NCBI GenBank assembly: GCA_002428805.1
Contig: DIXX01000043.1
Coordinates: forward strand, 10,710-17,243
Source: Cetobacterium sp. UBA6069
Lineage (GTDB): Bacteria > Fusobacteriota > Fusobacteriia > Fusobacteriales > Fusobacteriaceae
Direction of reading: 5' to 3'
Length of the DNA stretch: 6,534 nucleotides
A program made the position numbers and the translations under genes. The notes beneath the pieces are model-generated. The model saw nothing but the letters and a program-made list of their open reading frames with translations, searched no databases and was not told the DNA's origin. This document shows, one piece after another, positions 1 to 6,534 of this stretch. Within the stretch, counting starts at the first letter, position 1. Each line of letters begins with the position of its first letter.

Positions 1-695
1 CCTCCTATTACGAATCTTCCTGTTGGGTTGATGTGGTAATGCTTAACCTCTTCTGCATTTAAGTTGTAAGCCTCTAACACTGGCTTTATTACAAACTCTT
101 TTACATCGTGATGAATCTGCTCTTGAGTTACTTCTGGATTATGTTGAACTGAAACTACCACAGTATCAACTCCTACAACCGCACCATTTTCATCATATGC
201 TAAAGTCACTTGTGATTTTGCATCTGGTCTAGCCCAAGCTAACTCTTTCGATCTTGTTAATCTTGTTAACTTTACAATGATTTCTCTTGCTAAAACTAAA
301 GCTAACGGCATTAATTCAGGAGTTTCTTTTACTGCTCCTCCGAACATTATACCTTGATCTCCTGCTCCTCCAACGTCTACTCCCATAGCGATATCAGGTG
401 ATTGAGAGTGGATCGCATTTAAAACTCCACAGTCAGAATCAAACCCCATTCCTTGTTTGTATCCAATTTCATCTATTTTATTTCTTACGATATCTTGGAT
501 ATCGATATAAGTTGTAGTTGTAATTTCTCCACCTACGATTACTTGTCCTGTTGTACAGAACACCTCACAAGCAACTCTTGCTGCTGGGTCATTTTTTATA
601 CATGCATCTAATACCGCATCCGATATTTGATCTGCTATTTTGTCTGGATGTCCTGGTGATACACACTCCGAAGTAAAGTAAGTTAAATTTTTCAT
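1..695 (-). CDS. metK: S-adenosylmethionine synthetase, C-terminal part beyond window
   Basis: This enzyme makes S-adenosylmethionine from methionine and ATP in the cytoplasm, releasing phosphate and pyrophosphate. Translating the complement from the ATG at 695-693 gives 231 full codons with no stop, and the frame runs off the left edge. Relative to the usual length of about 385 residues, roughly the last 40% is missing. Visible hallmarks are the N-terminal SECVSPGHPDKIADQISD block (H16 and D18 match the catalytic and Mg-binding residues of the family), GAGDQG at residues 110-115, and RPDAKSQVT around residues 156-164 with the active-site lysine K160. The start is fixed by an AGGAGG 5 nt upstream and by the canonical N-terminus. 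The gene follows a promoter and SAM-I riboswitch, so feedback repression by its product is expected. The segment between SPDI and GAGDQG is short compared with my memory of E. coli MetK. The identification is secure. Confidence 0.97.
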   Translation of the reverse strand, partial: MKNLTYFTSECVSPGHPDKIADQISDAVLDACIKNDPAARVACEVFCTTGQVIVGGEITTTTYIDIQDIVRNKIDEIGYKQGMGFDSDCGVLNAIHSQSPDIAMGVDVGGAGDQGIMFGGAVKETPELMPLALVLAREIIVKLTRLTRSKELAWARPDAKSQVTLAYDENGAVVGVDTVVVSVQHNPEVTQEQIHHDVKEFVIKPVLEAYNLNAEEVKHYHINPTGRFVIG

Positions 696-700
696 TTGTT

Positions 701-706
701 CCTCCT
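701..706 (-). promoter_or_regulatory. Ribosome binding site of metK
   Basis: The complement reads AGGAGG followed by AACAA and the ATG, a full Shine-Dalgarno match with 5 nt spacing. It lies outside the terminator and the post-terminator hairpin, about 15 nt past the latter. The leader therefore probably acts on transcription and does not mask the ribosome binding site. Confidence 0.9.
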
Positions 707-720
707 AATAATTAATCAAA

Positions 721-747
721 AGAGATAAAAAAAAGCCTTTTATCTCT
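721..747 (-). promoter_or_regulatory. Post-terminator hairpin competing with the terminator
   Basis: Positions 747-738 (AGAGAUAAAA in the RNA) are perfectly complementary to 730-721 (UUUUAUCUCU), giving a 10-bp stem with a 7-nt loop. The upstream arm reuses most of the 3' arm of the intrinsic terminator, and the downstream arm lies just past the U-tract. It can therefore form only in read-through RNA and only if the terminator stem is open. It abuts the antiterminator helix, sharing only base 747. The complementarity is seen directly; the role of locking the read-through state is inference. Confidence 0.5.
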
Positions 748-765
748 CCAGAAAGATAAAAGGCT
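727..765 (-). terminator. Rho-independent terminator of the metK S-box leader
   Basis: In the RNA, AGCCUUUUAUCU (765-754) pairs perfectly over 12 bp with AGAUAAAAGGCU (745-734) around an 8-nt loop, followed at once by a run of eight U (734-727; the first U also closes the stem). It sits 31 nt before the metK start codon and 16 nt after the riboswitch aptamer, which is the standard placement for a transcriptional OFF switch. When SAM is bound the aptamer should leave this stem free to form. Confidence 0.93.
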
Positions 766-794
766 AAAAGCTCTTTATAGGTCATCTTTCTGGA
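747..794 (-). promoter_or_regulatory. Antiterminator helix of the metK leader
   Basis: RNA segment UCCAGAAAGAU (794-784), at the 3' end of the aptamer, is perfectly complementary over 11 bp to AUCUUUCUGGA (757-747), in the 5' arm and loop of the terminator. The helix can extend by G-U and A-U pairs toward the interior. It uses bases needed for P1 (786-784) and for the terminator (757-754), so it is exclusive with both. This is the expected logic of an S-box: low SAM, antiterminator, metK on. Confidence 0.8.
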
Positions 795-863
795 ATTAGC
801 ACCACACCTCTAAGGTAGGTTGCTGAAACGTCATAGGGCCAGTCCCTCAGTCTCTCTTGATGA
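782..863 (-). promoter_or_regulatory. SAM-I (S-box) riboswitch aptamer
   Basis: The minus strand carries the conserved S-box signature in order: AAGAGAGACUGAGGGACUGGCCC (858-836 on the complement, here in two overlapping parts AAGAGAGACUGA and GAGGGACUGGCCC), UAUGA, CAGCAACC (825-818) and GGUGCUAAUUCC (803-792). P1 can form from UCAUC (863-859) with GAUGA (786-782). The base of P2 is CUGA/UCAG (850-847 with 826-823). P3 spans 820-801 with a 3-nt loop, one G-U pair and one bulge. The expected P4 helix between AAUUCC and the P1 3' strand is absent: only AGAAA lies there. It precedes metK, so it senses the product of the gene it controls. Class identity is very secure; the lack of P4 is a sequence-level reading that depends on the P1 assignment. 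Confidence 0.96.
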
Positions 864-890
864 TTTTTTTGTTTTTGTTTTTACTGATAA

Positions 891-919
891 ATTATATCGT
901 ATTTGTATCTTTTAGTCAA
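891..919 (-). promoter_or_regulatory. Sigma-70 type promoter of metK
   Basis: On the complement, TTGACT (919-914) is followed by exactly 17 nt and then TATAAT (896-891). That is a five-of-six match at -35, a perfect -10 and optimal spacing. The start of transcription is expected near A885 or G884, about 22 nt before the riboswitch P1 strand, giving a leader of about 190 nt that begins with an A-rich, probably unstructured stretch. The -35 box begins only 7 nt after the glyS stop codon. The match suggests a strong constitutive promoter, with control left to the riboswitch. Confidence 0.88.
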
Positions 920-926
920 TACTTTT

Positions 927-3002
927 TTATTTTTTTTCTTCAATTAATGTTAAGTTAACCATTTTATTGAAGATTGTTGCAATGTAATTAAGTTGAGAAA
1001 GTCTATTATTTTTTATAGCTTCATCTTTATCCATAACCATTATAGATTCGAAGTATCTATTGATAATATCCTCTGTTGATAAGATTACATTTAAGTATCC
1101 TATATAGTTTTTAGCTACTAACATCTCTTCTGCATCTCTTGCAACTTCTTGTGATTTTTGGAACAGTTCTTTTTCAATCTCTTCAACTAAAAGATCTGAA
1201 TTTACCATTACTCCCTCAAATCCTTTAGAGATATTTCCTACTCTTTTCATTAATGAAACTAAGTTATTGAAACTATCCATTTTTGTAAATTCATCTACAG
1301 CTTTTATTCTTAATATAGTATCTACTAAGTTGTCGAAACTCTTATCTACAACAGCTGACACGATATCTTTTGAATACCCCATCTCAGTAAATATATTAAG
1401 TGCTCTTTGCTTGAAGAACTCCATAATTTCATTTATAACTTCAGCTTTATCTCTTTTTAAAACTCCTGCTGCTTCTAGAGTATCTACTGCTCTTTCTACT
1501 AAAGCTTTTAAAGAGATATTTAAGTTAGAATCTAAAATTACATTTACAATTCCTAAGGCTGCTCTTCTTAATGCAAATGGATCTTTAGAACCACTTGGAA
1601 TTATTCCAACTCCGAAACATCCACAAAGTGTATCCACTCTATCAGATATTCCAGCTACGATTCCTTCAACACCTTTTGGTAATAAATCACCTTGGTATCT
1701 CGGGTAGTAGTGCTCTTCAATCCCTTTAGCTACTAATTCTGATTCTCCAGATTTAAGTGCATAATCTGCTCCCATAAATCCTTGAAGTTTTGTAAACTCT
1801 TTTTCTCCAATCATATTAGATACTAAATCTGCTTTTGCTAAAAGAATTGTTCTTTCAACAGTTTCTCTTCTAGTTTCCATTCCAATAGCTTCGATTAAAT
1901 AGTCTGCAATTTTTTTAGATCTTTCAATCTTGTTATAAATTGTTCCTAAATCTTTTTGGAATACAACTTGTTTTAATTTCTCTACATTTTCAATTAAAGG
2001 CTTCTTTAAATCTTCATGGTAGAAGAATCTAGCATCAGCAAGTCTTGCTGATAAAACCTTTTCATTTCCTTTTCTTACATGCTCAGAATCCTCTATTCCG
2101 TTTCTAACAACAACGAATTTAGGTAGTAATTTTCCTTCTAAGTCTAAGATTGGGAAGTATCTTTGATGAACTTGCATAGATATTATTAAAACATCTTGAG
2201 GAACCTCTAAGAAATCTGAGTTAAATGTTCCAACTATAGGGAACGGATATTCAACTAAGTTAGCAACCTCTTTTAATAGCTCTTCATCTATTAAAACTGT
2301 CTCTCCAGTCTCTTCACAATTCTCTTTTATAAGTTTTTTGATTAACTCTTTTCTCTCTTCAATATCTATAATAACATTATTTTCTTTAATTTTTTCGAAG
2401 TATTCATCTATAGTTGAAATTTCAAAGTTACTTCCAAAGAATCTATGACCTCTTGAAGCTTTTCCACTTTTAATTCCCTCTATTTCAAAGTTTACTACCT
2501 CTTCATCTACTAAAGCTAAGAACCATTGAATCGGTCTAGCAAACTTTAATTTTTTTTCTCCCCACTTCATTGATTTTGGGAAATTAATCTCTAATACTAA
2601 CTCTTTTAAAAGTTCTGAAAGAAGTGCTTTTGTGCATTCTCCTTTTAAAAACTTTCTTACAGCTATGTATTCACCTTTTGGAGTTTCAATAATTTCTAAA
2701 TCAGTCGCTTCTACTCCTTGAGATTTAGCAAATCCTAATCCAGCTCTTGAAATCTCTCCATTTTCACCAAATGCAACTTGCTTTGCAGGTCCCATATTTA
2801 AAATATCTAAATCCTCTTGAGTTTCAGCTAATCCCTCAACTAAAACAACAAGTCTTCTAGGTGTTCCAAAAGTTTTTATCTCTTCGAACTTTATTCTTTT
2901 ATCATTTAATTTACCTTCTAAATTCTCTTTCATCTCTTTTAGAGTTTGAACAAGGAATCTTGCAGGTAGTTCTTCCATCCCTATTTCAAAAAGTAATCTC
3001 AC
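927..3002 (-). CDS. glyS: Glycyl-tRNA synthetase beta subunit
   Basis: GlyS is the tRNA-recognising subunit of the bacterial alpha2beta2 glycyl-tRNA synthetase; the catalytic alpha subunit is encoded just upstream by glyQ. The protein has 691 residues, close to the roughly 690 usual for the family. Family blocks in order are LLFEIGMEELPA (3-14), FGTPRRL (45-51), FPKSMKWG (141-148), GHRFF (185-189), VEYPFPIVGTF (250-260), SMQVHQRYF (275-283), KADLVSNMIGEKEFTKLQGF (390-409), EEHYYPRY (429-436) and SDRVDTLCGCFGVG (453-466). The helical C-terminus, from about residue 530, fits the DALR-type anticodon-binding region. The start is a GTG at 3002-3000 with AGGAGG 8 nt upstream; the first in-frame ATG (residue 9) would remove the conserved LLFEIG, so GTG is right. 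It is the last gene of the apparent synthetase operon, and no terminator of its own is visible after the TAA. Confidence 0.98.
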   Translation of the reverse strand: MRLLFEIGMEELPARFLVQTLKEMKENLEGKLNDKRIKFEEIKTFGTPRRLVVLVEGLAETQEDLDILNMGPAKQVAFGENGEISRAGLGFAKSQGVEATDLEIIETPKGEYIAVRKFLKGECTKALLSELLKELVLEINFPKSMKWGEKKLKFARPIQWFLALVDEEVVNFEIEGIKSGKASRGHRFFGSNFEISTIDEYFEKIKENNVIIDIEERKELIKKLIKENCEETGETVLIDEELLKEVANLVEYPFPIVGTFNSDFLEVPQDVLIISMQVHQRYFPILDLEGKLLPKFVVVRNGIEDSEHVRKGNEKVLSARLADARFFYHEDLKKPLIENVEKLKQVVFQKDLGTIYNKIERSKKIADYLIEAIGMETRRETVERTILLAKADLVSNMIGEKEFTKLQGFMGADYALKSGESELVAKGIEEHYYPRYQGDLLPKGVEGIVAGISDRVDTLCGCFGVGIIPSGSKDPFALRRAALGIVNVILDSNLNISLKALVERAVDTLEAAGVLKRDKAEVINEIMEFFKQRALNIFTEMGYSKDIVSAVVDKSFDNLVDTILRIKAVDEFTKMDSFNNLVSLMKRVGNISKGFEGVMVNSDLLVEEIEKELFQKSQEVARDAEEMLVAKNYIGYLNVILSTEDIINRYFESIMVMDKDEAIKNNRLSQLNYIATIFNKMVNLTLIEEKK

Positions 3003-3010
3003 TTTCTATT

Positions 3011-3016
3011 CCTCCT
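3011..3016 (-). promoter_or_regulatory. Ribosome binding site deciding the glyS GTG start
   Basis: The complement reads AGGAGG, then 8 nt (AATAGAAA), then GTG. It lies in the purine-rich 25-nt gap after the glyQ stop. No other ribosome binding site stands before an in-frame start of glyS, which supports the GTG. Confidence 0.85.
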
Positions 3017-3027
3017 CTTTTTTCCTT

Positions 3028-3900
3028 TTACTTCTTTTTTAGTAAAGGGTATCCTAGTTCTTTTCTGTTTTGTACAAATACTTCTGCACATCTTTTAGCT
3101 AGGTTTCTAACTCTTAAAATATAAGACATTCTCTCAGTTGTAGAGATTGCTCCTCTTGAGTCAAGAACATTAAATACGTGAGAACATTTTAAAACATAGT
3201 CATATGCTGGCATTACTAAGTTTTCGTTTAGTGCTCTATCAGCTTCCTTCTCATAGTCATCGAACCATCTGAAGTGATTTTCTAAATCTGCTACTTCAAA
3301 TGAATATTTAGAGTTTTCGTATTCGTACTGGTATCTCATGTCTCCATATTTAATTCCTGGAGCCCACTCTAAATCATAAACATTCTCTTTATTTTGAATG
3401 TATAGCGCCAATCTTTCTAGTCCATATGTTATCTCAACAGGAACAACATCTAACTCCAATCCTCCAACTTGTTGGAAATATGTAAACTGAGTTACTTCCA
3501 TTCCATCTAACCATACTTCCCATCCTAATCCCCAAGCTCCTAACGTTGGTGATTCCCAGTCATCTTCAACAAAACGTATATCATGCTTTAAAGGATCTAT
3601 TCCTAAAACTCTTAAAGATTCTAAGTATAATTCTTGAATATTGTCTGGTGATGGTTTCATTATAACTTGGAATTGATGATGTTGATAAACCCTGTTTGGG
3701 TTCTCCCCATATCTTCCATCCTTTGGTCTTCTTGATGGTTCAACATATGCTATATTCCAAGGCTCTGGTCCTAAAGACATTAAAAATGTATTCGGGTTAA
3801 ATGTTCCAGCTCCCGTCTCTATATCATATGGATTTCCAATGATACACCCTTTTGAACTCCAATACTGTTGAAGAGCAAATATCATCTCTTGAAATGTCAT
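3028..3900 (-). CDS. glyQ: Glycyl-tRNA synthetase alpha subunit
   Basis: GlyQ is the catalytic subunit of the alpha2beta2 glycyl-tRNA synthetase, a class II enzyme that activates glycine with ATP and charges tRNA-Gly together with GlyS. The 290-residue product is close to the family length of about 300. Diagnostic blocks are [13 protein letters not shown] (2-14), [11 protein letters not shown] (30-40), [20 protein letters not shown] (46-65), [12 protein letters not shown] (69-80), [20 protein letters not shown] (121-140), and the motif-3 region [13 protein letters not shown] (156-168). The C-terminal part (about 200-285) is the helical region with [11 protein letters not shown] (247-257). The ATG at 3900-3898 has AGGAGG 7 nt upstream. 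It starts 11 nt after the lspA stop and ends 25 nt before glyS, so it is co-transcribed with both. All family blocks are intact and nothing looks truncated. Confidence 0.99.
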   Translation of the reverse strand: MTFQEMIFALQQYWSSKGCIIGNPYDIETGAGTFNPNTFLMSLGPEPWNIAYVEPSRRPKDGRYGENPNRVYQHHQFQVIMKPSPDNIQELYLESLRVLGIDPLKHDIRFVEDDWESPTLGAWGLGWEVWLDGMEVTQFTYFQQVGGLELDVVPVEITYGLERLALYIQNKENVYDLEWAPGIKYGDMRYQYEYENSKYSFEVADLENHFRWFDDYEKEADRALNENLVMPAYDYVLKCSHVFNVLDSRGAISTTERMSYILRVRNLAKRCAEVFVQNRKELGYPLLKKK

Positions 3901-3907
3901 TTTACTT

Positions 3908-3913
3908 CCTCCT
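3908..3913 (-). promoter_or_regulatory. Ribosome binding site of glyQ overlapping the lspA stop
   Basis: The complement reads TTAGGAGG, in which the lspA stop codon TAG (3914-3912) shares two bases with the AGGAGG of glyQ. Spacing to the ATG is 7 nt. Ribosomes ending lspA therefore stop on the glyQ initiation site, an arrangement that favours translational coupling. Confidence 0.88.
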
Positions 3914-4370
3914 AATTTCTCTTTTTACTTTTACTTTCTAATAAGCTATCTATTATTATTAGAATAACTCCTATATTTATCCAAACATCAGCTAAGTTAA
4001 ATACAAATACCCATATTCCTCTAAAGTCAATCATATCAATAACAAAACCTCTATATATTCTATCGATTATATTACCGATTGCTCCACCTAAAATAAATGA
4101 ATATCCTAATTTTTCAACAACTGAAAACTTCTCTTTATTTTTATAAAAATAAAAACCTAGTCCAAGTATCACTACAACTGTAAGTATAGAGATTATGTCT
4201 AACTTTCCTTGAAACATTCCAAAAGCTATCCCTCTATTTTTTACATATGTTAGATGGAAAAAGTCCCCAATTACAGGGAACGTTTCTCCTTCTATTAACC
4301 AAGTGTCTATTTCATATTTTGAGATTTGATCTAGAAAAACTAATACAAATATTATCCCTATATATAACAC
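3912..4370 (-). CDS. lspA: Lipoprotein signal peptidase (signal peptidase II)
   Basis: LspA is an aspartyl protease of the cytoplasmic membrane that removes signal peptides from diacylglyceryl-modified prolipoproteins; it is the target of globomycin. The product has 152 residues, within the usual 150-170. Four hydrophobic segments are visible, at about 2-16, 58-77, 86-103 and 121-142, and the tail SKSKKRN is basic. Family motifs are DQISK (14-18), [11 protein letters not shown] (43-53), [18 protein letters not shown] (99-116) and [11 protein letters not shown] (124-134). The predicted catalytic pair is D112 and D128. The start is a GTG at 4370-4368 with a GAGGTGA ribosome binding site; a later start would damage the first membrane segment. 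It stands 19 nt after ileS, a pairing common in many bacteria, and 11 nt before glyQ. Its link to tRNA charging is positional only. Confidence 0.97.
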   Translation of the reverse strand: MLYIGIIFVLVFLDQISKYEIDTWLIEGETFPVIGDFFHLTYVKNRGIAFGMFQGKLDIISILTVVVILGLGFYFYKNKEKFSVVEKLGYSFILGGAIGNIIDRIYRGFVIDMIDFRGIWVFVFNLADVWINIGVILIIIDSLLESKSKKRN

Positions 4371-4373
4371 AGC

Positions 4374-4380
4374 TCACCTC
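4374..4380 (-). promoter_or_regulatory. Ribosome binding site deciding the lspA GTG start
   Basis: The complement reads GAGGTGA, 3 nt before the GTG. The match is to the extended Shine-Dalgarno AGGAGGTGA, so the effective spacing from its GAGG part is 6 nt. It lies within the 19-nt gap after the ileS TAA. Confidence 0.75.
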
Positions 4381-4389
4381 TATGAATAA

Positions 4390-6534
4390 TTAATCAACTA
4401 GCGCCGATGTACATCTTGGACAGATTGTTTCGTGCTCAGAGTTAGTTCCTAACTCTGTTGAATACTTCCAACATCTTTCACACTTTTCTCCATCTGCATG
4501 CTCTACTTTTACAAATAAAGCTTCTTGCTCCTCACCTTTTACGAACGAATCATCTTTTTCATTAGTAATTACTAATTGAGAAACTATGAACACCTCTTCT
4601 AAAATCTCTTTATTCTCTTGTAAGAATCTCTCTAACTCTACATCAGTTGTATTTAATATAACTTTTGCATCTAAAGAGTTTCCTATTATTTTGTTTTCAC
4701 CTTGTCTTGCTAACTCTAAAGTTTTATTAACATCTTTTCTAAGTTTTGTAATCTCTTCCCACTTAGTATCTAACTCATCATTTAAGTATTGATCGTTATT
4801 TGAGTACCAGTCTGTTAATAATACTGATTCAGAATCTTTTAATGATTCTGGTAATGTTTCCCAAATCTCTTCAGAAGTGAATGATAAGATTGGAGCTATC
4901 ATTTTAGTTAAAGTTACTAAAACTTCTGACATTACTGTTTGAGCAGCTCTTCTCTCTTTAGAATCCGCTTTCTCTGCATATAATCTATCTTTAATTATAT
5001 CCAGGTAGAATGCTGACATATCAATTCCTGAGAAGTAGTGAATCTCTTGGAATAGGTTATAGAATTCATATTTTTCATATGATTCTGTTACTGTTCTTTT
5101 TAATCTCTCTAACTTATTTAGAGCCCACTTATCGATTTCCATTAAATCCTCATATGCTACTGCATCTGTTACTGGATTGAAATCTGCTGAGTTTCCTAAG
5201 ATATATCTAGCTGTATTTCTTACTCTTCTATAAGCTTCTGCCATTTGCTTTAAGATGTTATCAGATATTTTTACATCTTCGCTGTAATCTACTGAAGCAC
5301 ACCATAATCTTAATATATCTGCTCCATAAACTTTGATTACATCTTGAGGTGCAACAACGTTACCTACTGATTTAGACATCTTTTTACCCTCACCATCATT
5401 TACGAATCCGTGAGTTAATAACATCTTAAATGGAGCATCTCCTGTTGATCCTACAGATGTTAATAGTGATGTTTGGAACCATCCTCTATGTTGATCTGAC
5501 CCTTCTAAGTATAGATCAGCTGGTCTGTGAAGTCCCTCTCTAGTTTCTAATACAGATCTATGAGAAACTCCTGAATCAAACCAAACGTCCATTATATTTG
5601 TTTCTTTTCTTAACTCTAAACCTTTTAAGTTATATTTTACTAAAAGCTCTTCTCCGATTAACTCTTCTGCTGAATATTTTACCCAAGCTGCAGATCCTTC
5701 AGTTTTTACTATTCCAATAACTCTATCTAAAATTTCTCTTTCGAAGATCTCTTTTCCAGTTACTTCATTATAGAATACAGGAATTGGTACTCCCCAAGTT
5801 CTTTGTCTTGAGATACACCAGTCAGGTCTTGTCTCTAACATTGAACCGATTCTGTTTCTTCCCCACTCTGGAACGAACTTAACATCATCTAATGCTCTTA
5901 AAGCCTTTTCTCTTAAGTCAGATCCCTCGCATCTGATAAACCATTGCTCAGTTGCTCTGAATATTACTGGAGTTTTTGATCTCCAATCGTGTGGGTATGA
6001 ATGCTCAAACTCTTTATAACTTAACAGATGTCCTGTTTCTGTTAAATGCTCAGCTATAACTTTATTCGCTTTTTTATAGAATAATCCAGCAAATTGTCCA
6101 GCTTCCTCTGTTAAAACTCCTTTGTTGTTAATTGGAGAAATAATTGGTAATCCATATCTAACTCCTACAACATAGTCATCTTGACCATGTCCTGGTGCTG
6201 TATGAACTACTCCTGTACCCGCTTCTGCAGTTACGTGAGTTCCTAAAACAACTTTTCCAGTTCTGTCTAAGAATGGGTGCTTATAAGTTAAGTTTTCTAA
6301 ATCTGCTCCTACGAACTCTTTTACTAACTCTACTTCTTTTACTCCCATATCAAGGAATGCTTTATCAGCTAAAACTTTTGCTAAGATTAAGTTTCCTTTT
6401 TCTGTTTTGTATATTCCGTACTCAAACTCTCCGTTTAATGCTATTCCAGTGTTTGCTGGTAATGTCCATGGAGTTGTTGTCCAGATAACTAAATAAAGTG
6501 ACTCAGTCATTCCTAACTTTTCCATAATCTCTTC
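4390..6534 (-). CDS. ileS: Isoleucyl-tRNA synthetase, N-terminal part beyond window
   Basis: IleS is a class I synthetase that charges tRNA-Ile and edits misactivated valine. The frame is open to the right edge (residues EEI precede the first ATG at 6525), so that ATG is internal. About 714 of the usual 920-940 residues are present, and the HIGH motif lies outside. Counting from that ATG, the CP1 editing domain shows [11 protein letters not shown] (15-25) and [16 protein letters not shown] (103-118) with the editing aspartate. The catalytic core shows [17 protein letters not shown] (233-249), MDVWFDSG (312-319), [11 protein letters not shown] (341-351) and KMSKS (382-386, nt 5382-5368). A helical anticodon-binding region follows. 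The C-terminus holds a zinc ribbon with C682/C685 and C702/C705 (nt 4482-4411). This ribbon marks the common bacterial IleS type as opposed to the mupirocin-resistant IleS2 type, which is an inference from architecture. It is the first visible gene of the operon; its promoter is off-window. Confidence 0.98.
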   Translation of the reverse strand, partial: EEIMEKLGMTESLYLVIWTTTPWTLPANTGIALNGEFEYGIYKTEKGNLILAKVLADKAFLDMGVKEVELVKEFVGADLENLTYKHPFLDRTGKVVLGTHVTAEAGTGVVHTAPGHGQDDYVVGVRYGLPIISPINNKGVLTEEAGQFAGLFYKKANKVIAEHLTETGHLLSYKEFEHSYPHDWRSKTPVIFRATEQWFIRCEGSDLREKALRALDDVKFVPEWGRNRIGSMLETRPDWCISRQRTWGVPIPVFYNEVTGKEIFEREILDRVIGIVKTEGSAAWVKYSAEELIGEELLVKYNLKGLELRKETNIMDVWFDSGVSHRSVLETREGLHRPADLYLEGSDQHRGWFQTSLLTSVGSTGDAPFKMLLTHGFVNDGEGKKMSKSVGNVVAPQDVIKVYGADILRLWCASVDYSEDVKISDNILKQMAEAYRRVRNTARYILGNSADFNPVTDAVAYEDLMEIDKWALNKLERLKRTVTESYEKYEFYNLFQEIHYFSGIDMSAFYLDIIKDRLYAEKADSKERRAAQTVMSEVLVTLTKMIAPILSFTSEEIWETLPESLKDSESVLLTDWYSNNDQYLNDELDTKWEEITKLRKDVNKTLELARQGENKIIGNSLDAKVILNTTDVELERFLQENKEILEEVFIVSQLVITNEKDDSFVKGEEQEALFVKVEHADGEKCERCWKYSTELGTNSEHETICPRCTSALVD

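Larger units (their letters stand above)
927..6534 (-). other. Apparent operon ileS-lspA-glyQ-glyS
   Basis: Four genes on one strand are separated by 19, 11 and 25 nt, each with its own ribosome binding site and with no visible promoter or stem-plus-U-run in the gaps. They should be carried on one transcript whose start lies right of the window. No terminator is seen between the glyS stop and the metK promoter, so the 3' end of the operon transcript is undefined and may fall at the S-box terminator. Confidence 0.75.

Noticed and set aside
696..926. T-box or small RNA gene in the 231-nt gap before metK
   Set aside because: The gap is fully accounted for by promoter, SAM-I aptamer, antiterminator/terminator and ribosome binding site, and I see no T-box sequence in it.
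1267..1707. Plus-strand open frame of 146 codons inside glyS
   Set aside because: It is antisense to a fully conserved glyS region, has no ribosome binding site or recognisable domain, and its composition is what the complement of AT-rich coding sequence gives.
3003..3027. Possible regulatory hairpin in the glyQ-glyS gap
   Set aside because: The gap is almost all purine on the coding strand and cannot fold on itself; it holds just the glyS ribosome binding site.
2861..3124. Plus-strand open frame of 87 codons across the glyQ-glyS junction
   Set aside because: It is antisense to two well-supported genes, and its Phe/Leu/Ser-rich product is typical of the complement of Lys/Glu-rich coding sequence.
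707..4397. The 13-nt string aataattaatcaa occurs at 707-719 and again at 4385-4397
   Set aside because: It is low-complexity AT sequence, one copy spans the ileS stop codon, and there is no second shared element; chance is enough in DNA this AT-rich.
4586..4792. Plus-strand open frame of 68 codons inside ileS
   Set aside because: It is a shadow of the ileS C-terminal region with no start signal or family match.
6195..6488. Plus-strand open frame of 97 codons rich in leucine, resembling a membrane protein
   Set aside because: The leucine richness comes from the complement of the ileS editing-domain codons; there is no ribosome binding site and the opposite strand is strongly conserved.
6523..6525. 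ATG as a possible true start of ileS
   Set aside because: The frame continues upstream to the window edge, and the HIGH-containing N-terminal domain must precede this point, so the ATG is internal.

Overview
The window is AT-rich and holds only housekeeping genes, all read from the minus strand, so transcription runs from high to low coordinates. The gene set suggests an anaerobic, AT-rich bacterium, most likely of the Fusobacteriota (Fusobacterium/Cetobacterium type). The pointers are the split GlyQ/GlyS glycyl-tRNA synthetase, very A/T-rich codon use, strong AGGAGG ribosome binding sites and an S-box (SAM-I) riboswitch before metK. The phylum is inferred from composition, protein style and remembered gene order, not from a search.

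Layout in transcription order: (1) 6534-4390, ileS, isoleucyl-tRNA synthetase, missing its N-terminal part; (2) 4370-3912, lspA, lipoprotein signal peptidase; (3) 3900-3028, glyQ, and (4) 3002-927, glyS, the alpha and beta subunits of glycyl-tRNA synthetase. The gaps between these four genes are 19, 11 and 25 nt and none holds a recognisable promoter or terminator, so they look like one operon. (5) Positions 926-696 form a regulatory region. It has a near-perfect sigma-70 promoter (TTGACT, 17 nt, TATAAT), a SAM-I riboswitch aptamer, overlapping antiterminator and terminator helices, and a further hairpin just past the terminator. (6) 695-1, metK, S-adenosylmethionine synthetase, cut by the window edge after about 231 residues.

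The four upstream genes charge tRNA-Ile and tRNA-Gly and mature lipoproteins. metK makes SAM and is very probably switched off by its own product through premature termination in the leader. No separate terminator is visible between glyS and the metK promoter, so the SAM-controlled terminator may also be the first place where read-through from the synthetase operon can stop.

I see no mobile element, CRISPR array, tRNA/rRNA gene or unknown gene, and no new multi-gene system. The part most worth attention is the metK leader. Its aptamer appears to lack the P4 helix, and three mutually exclusive helices are packed into about 75 nt.
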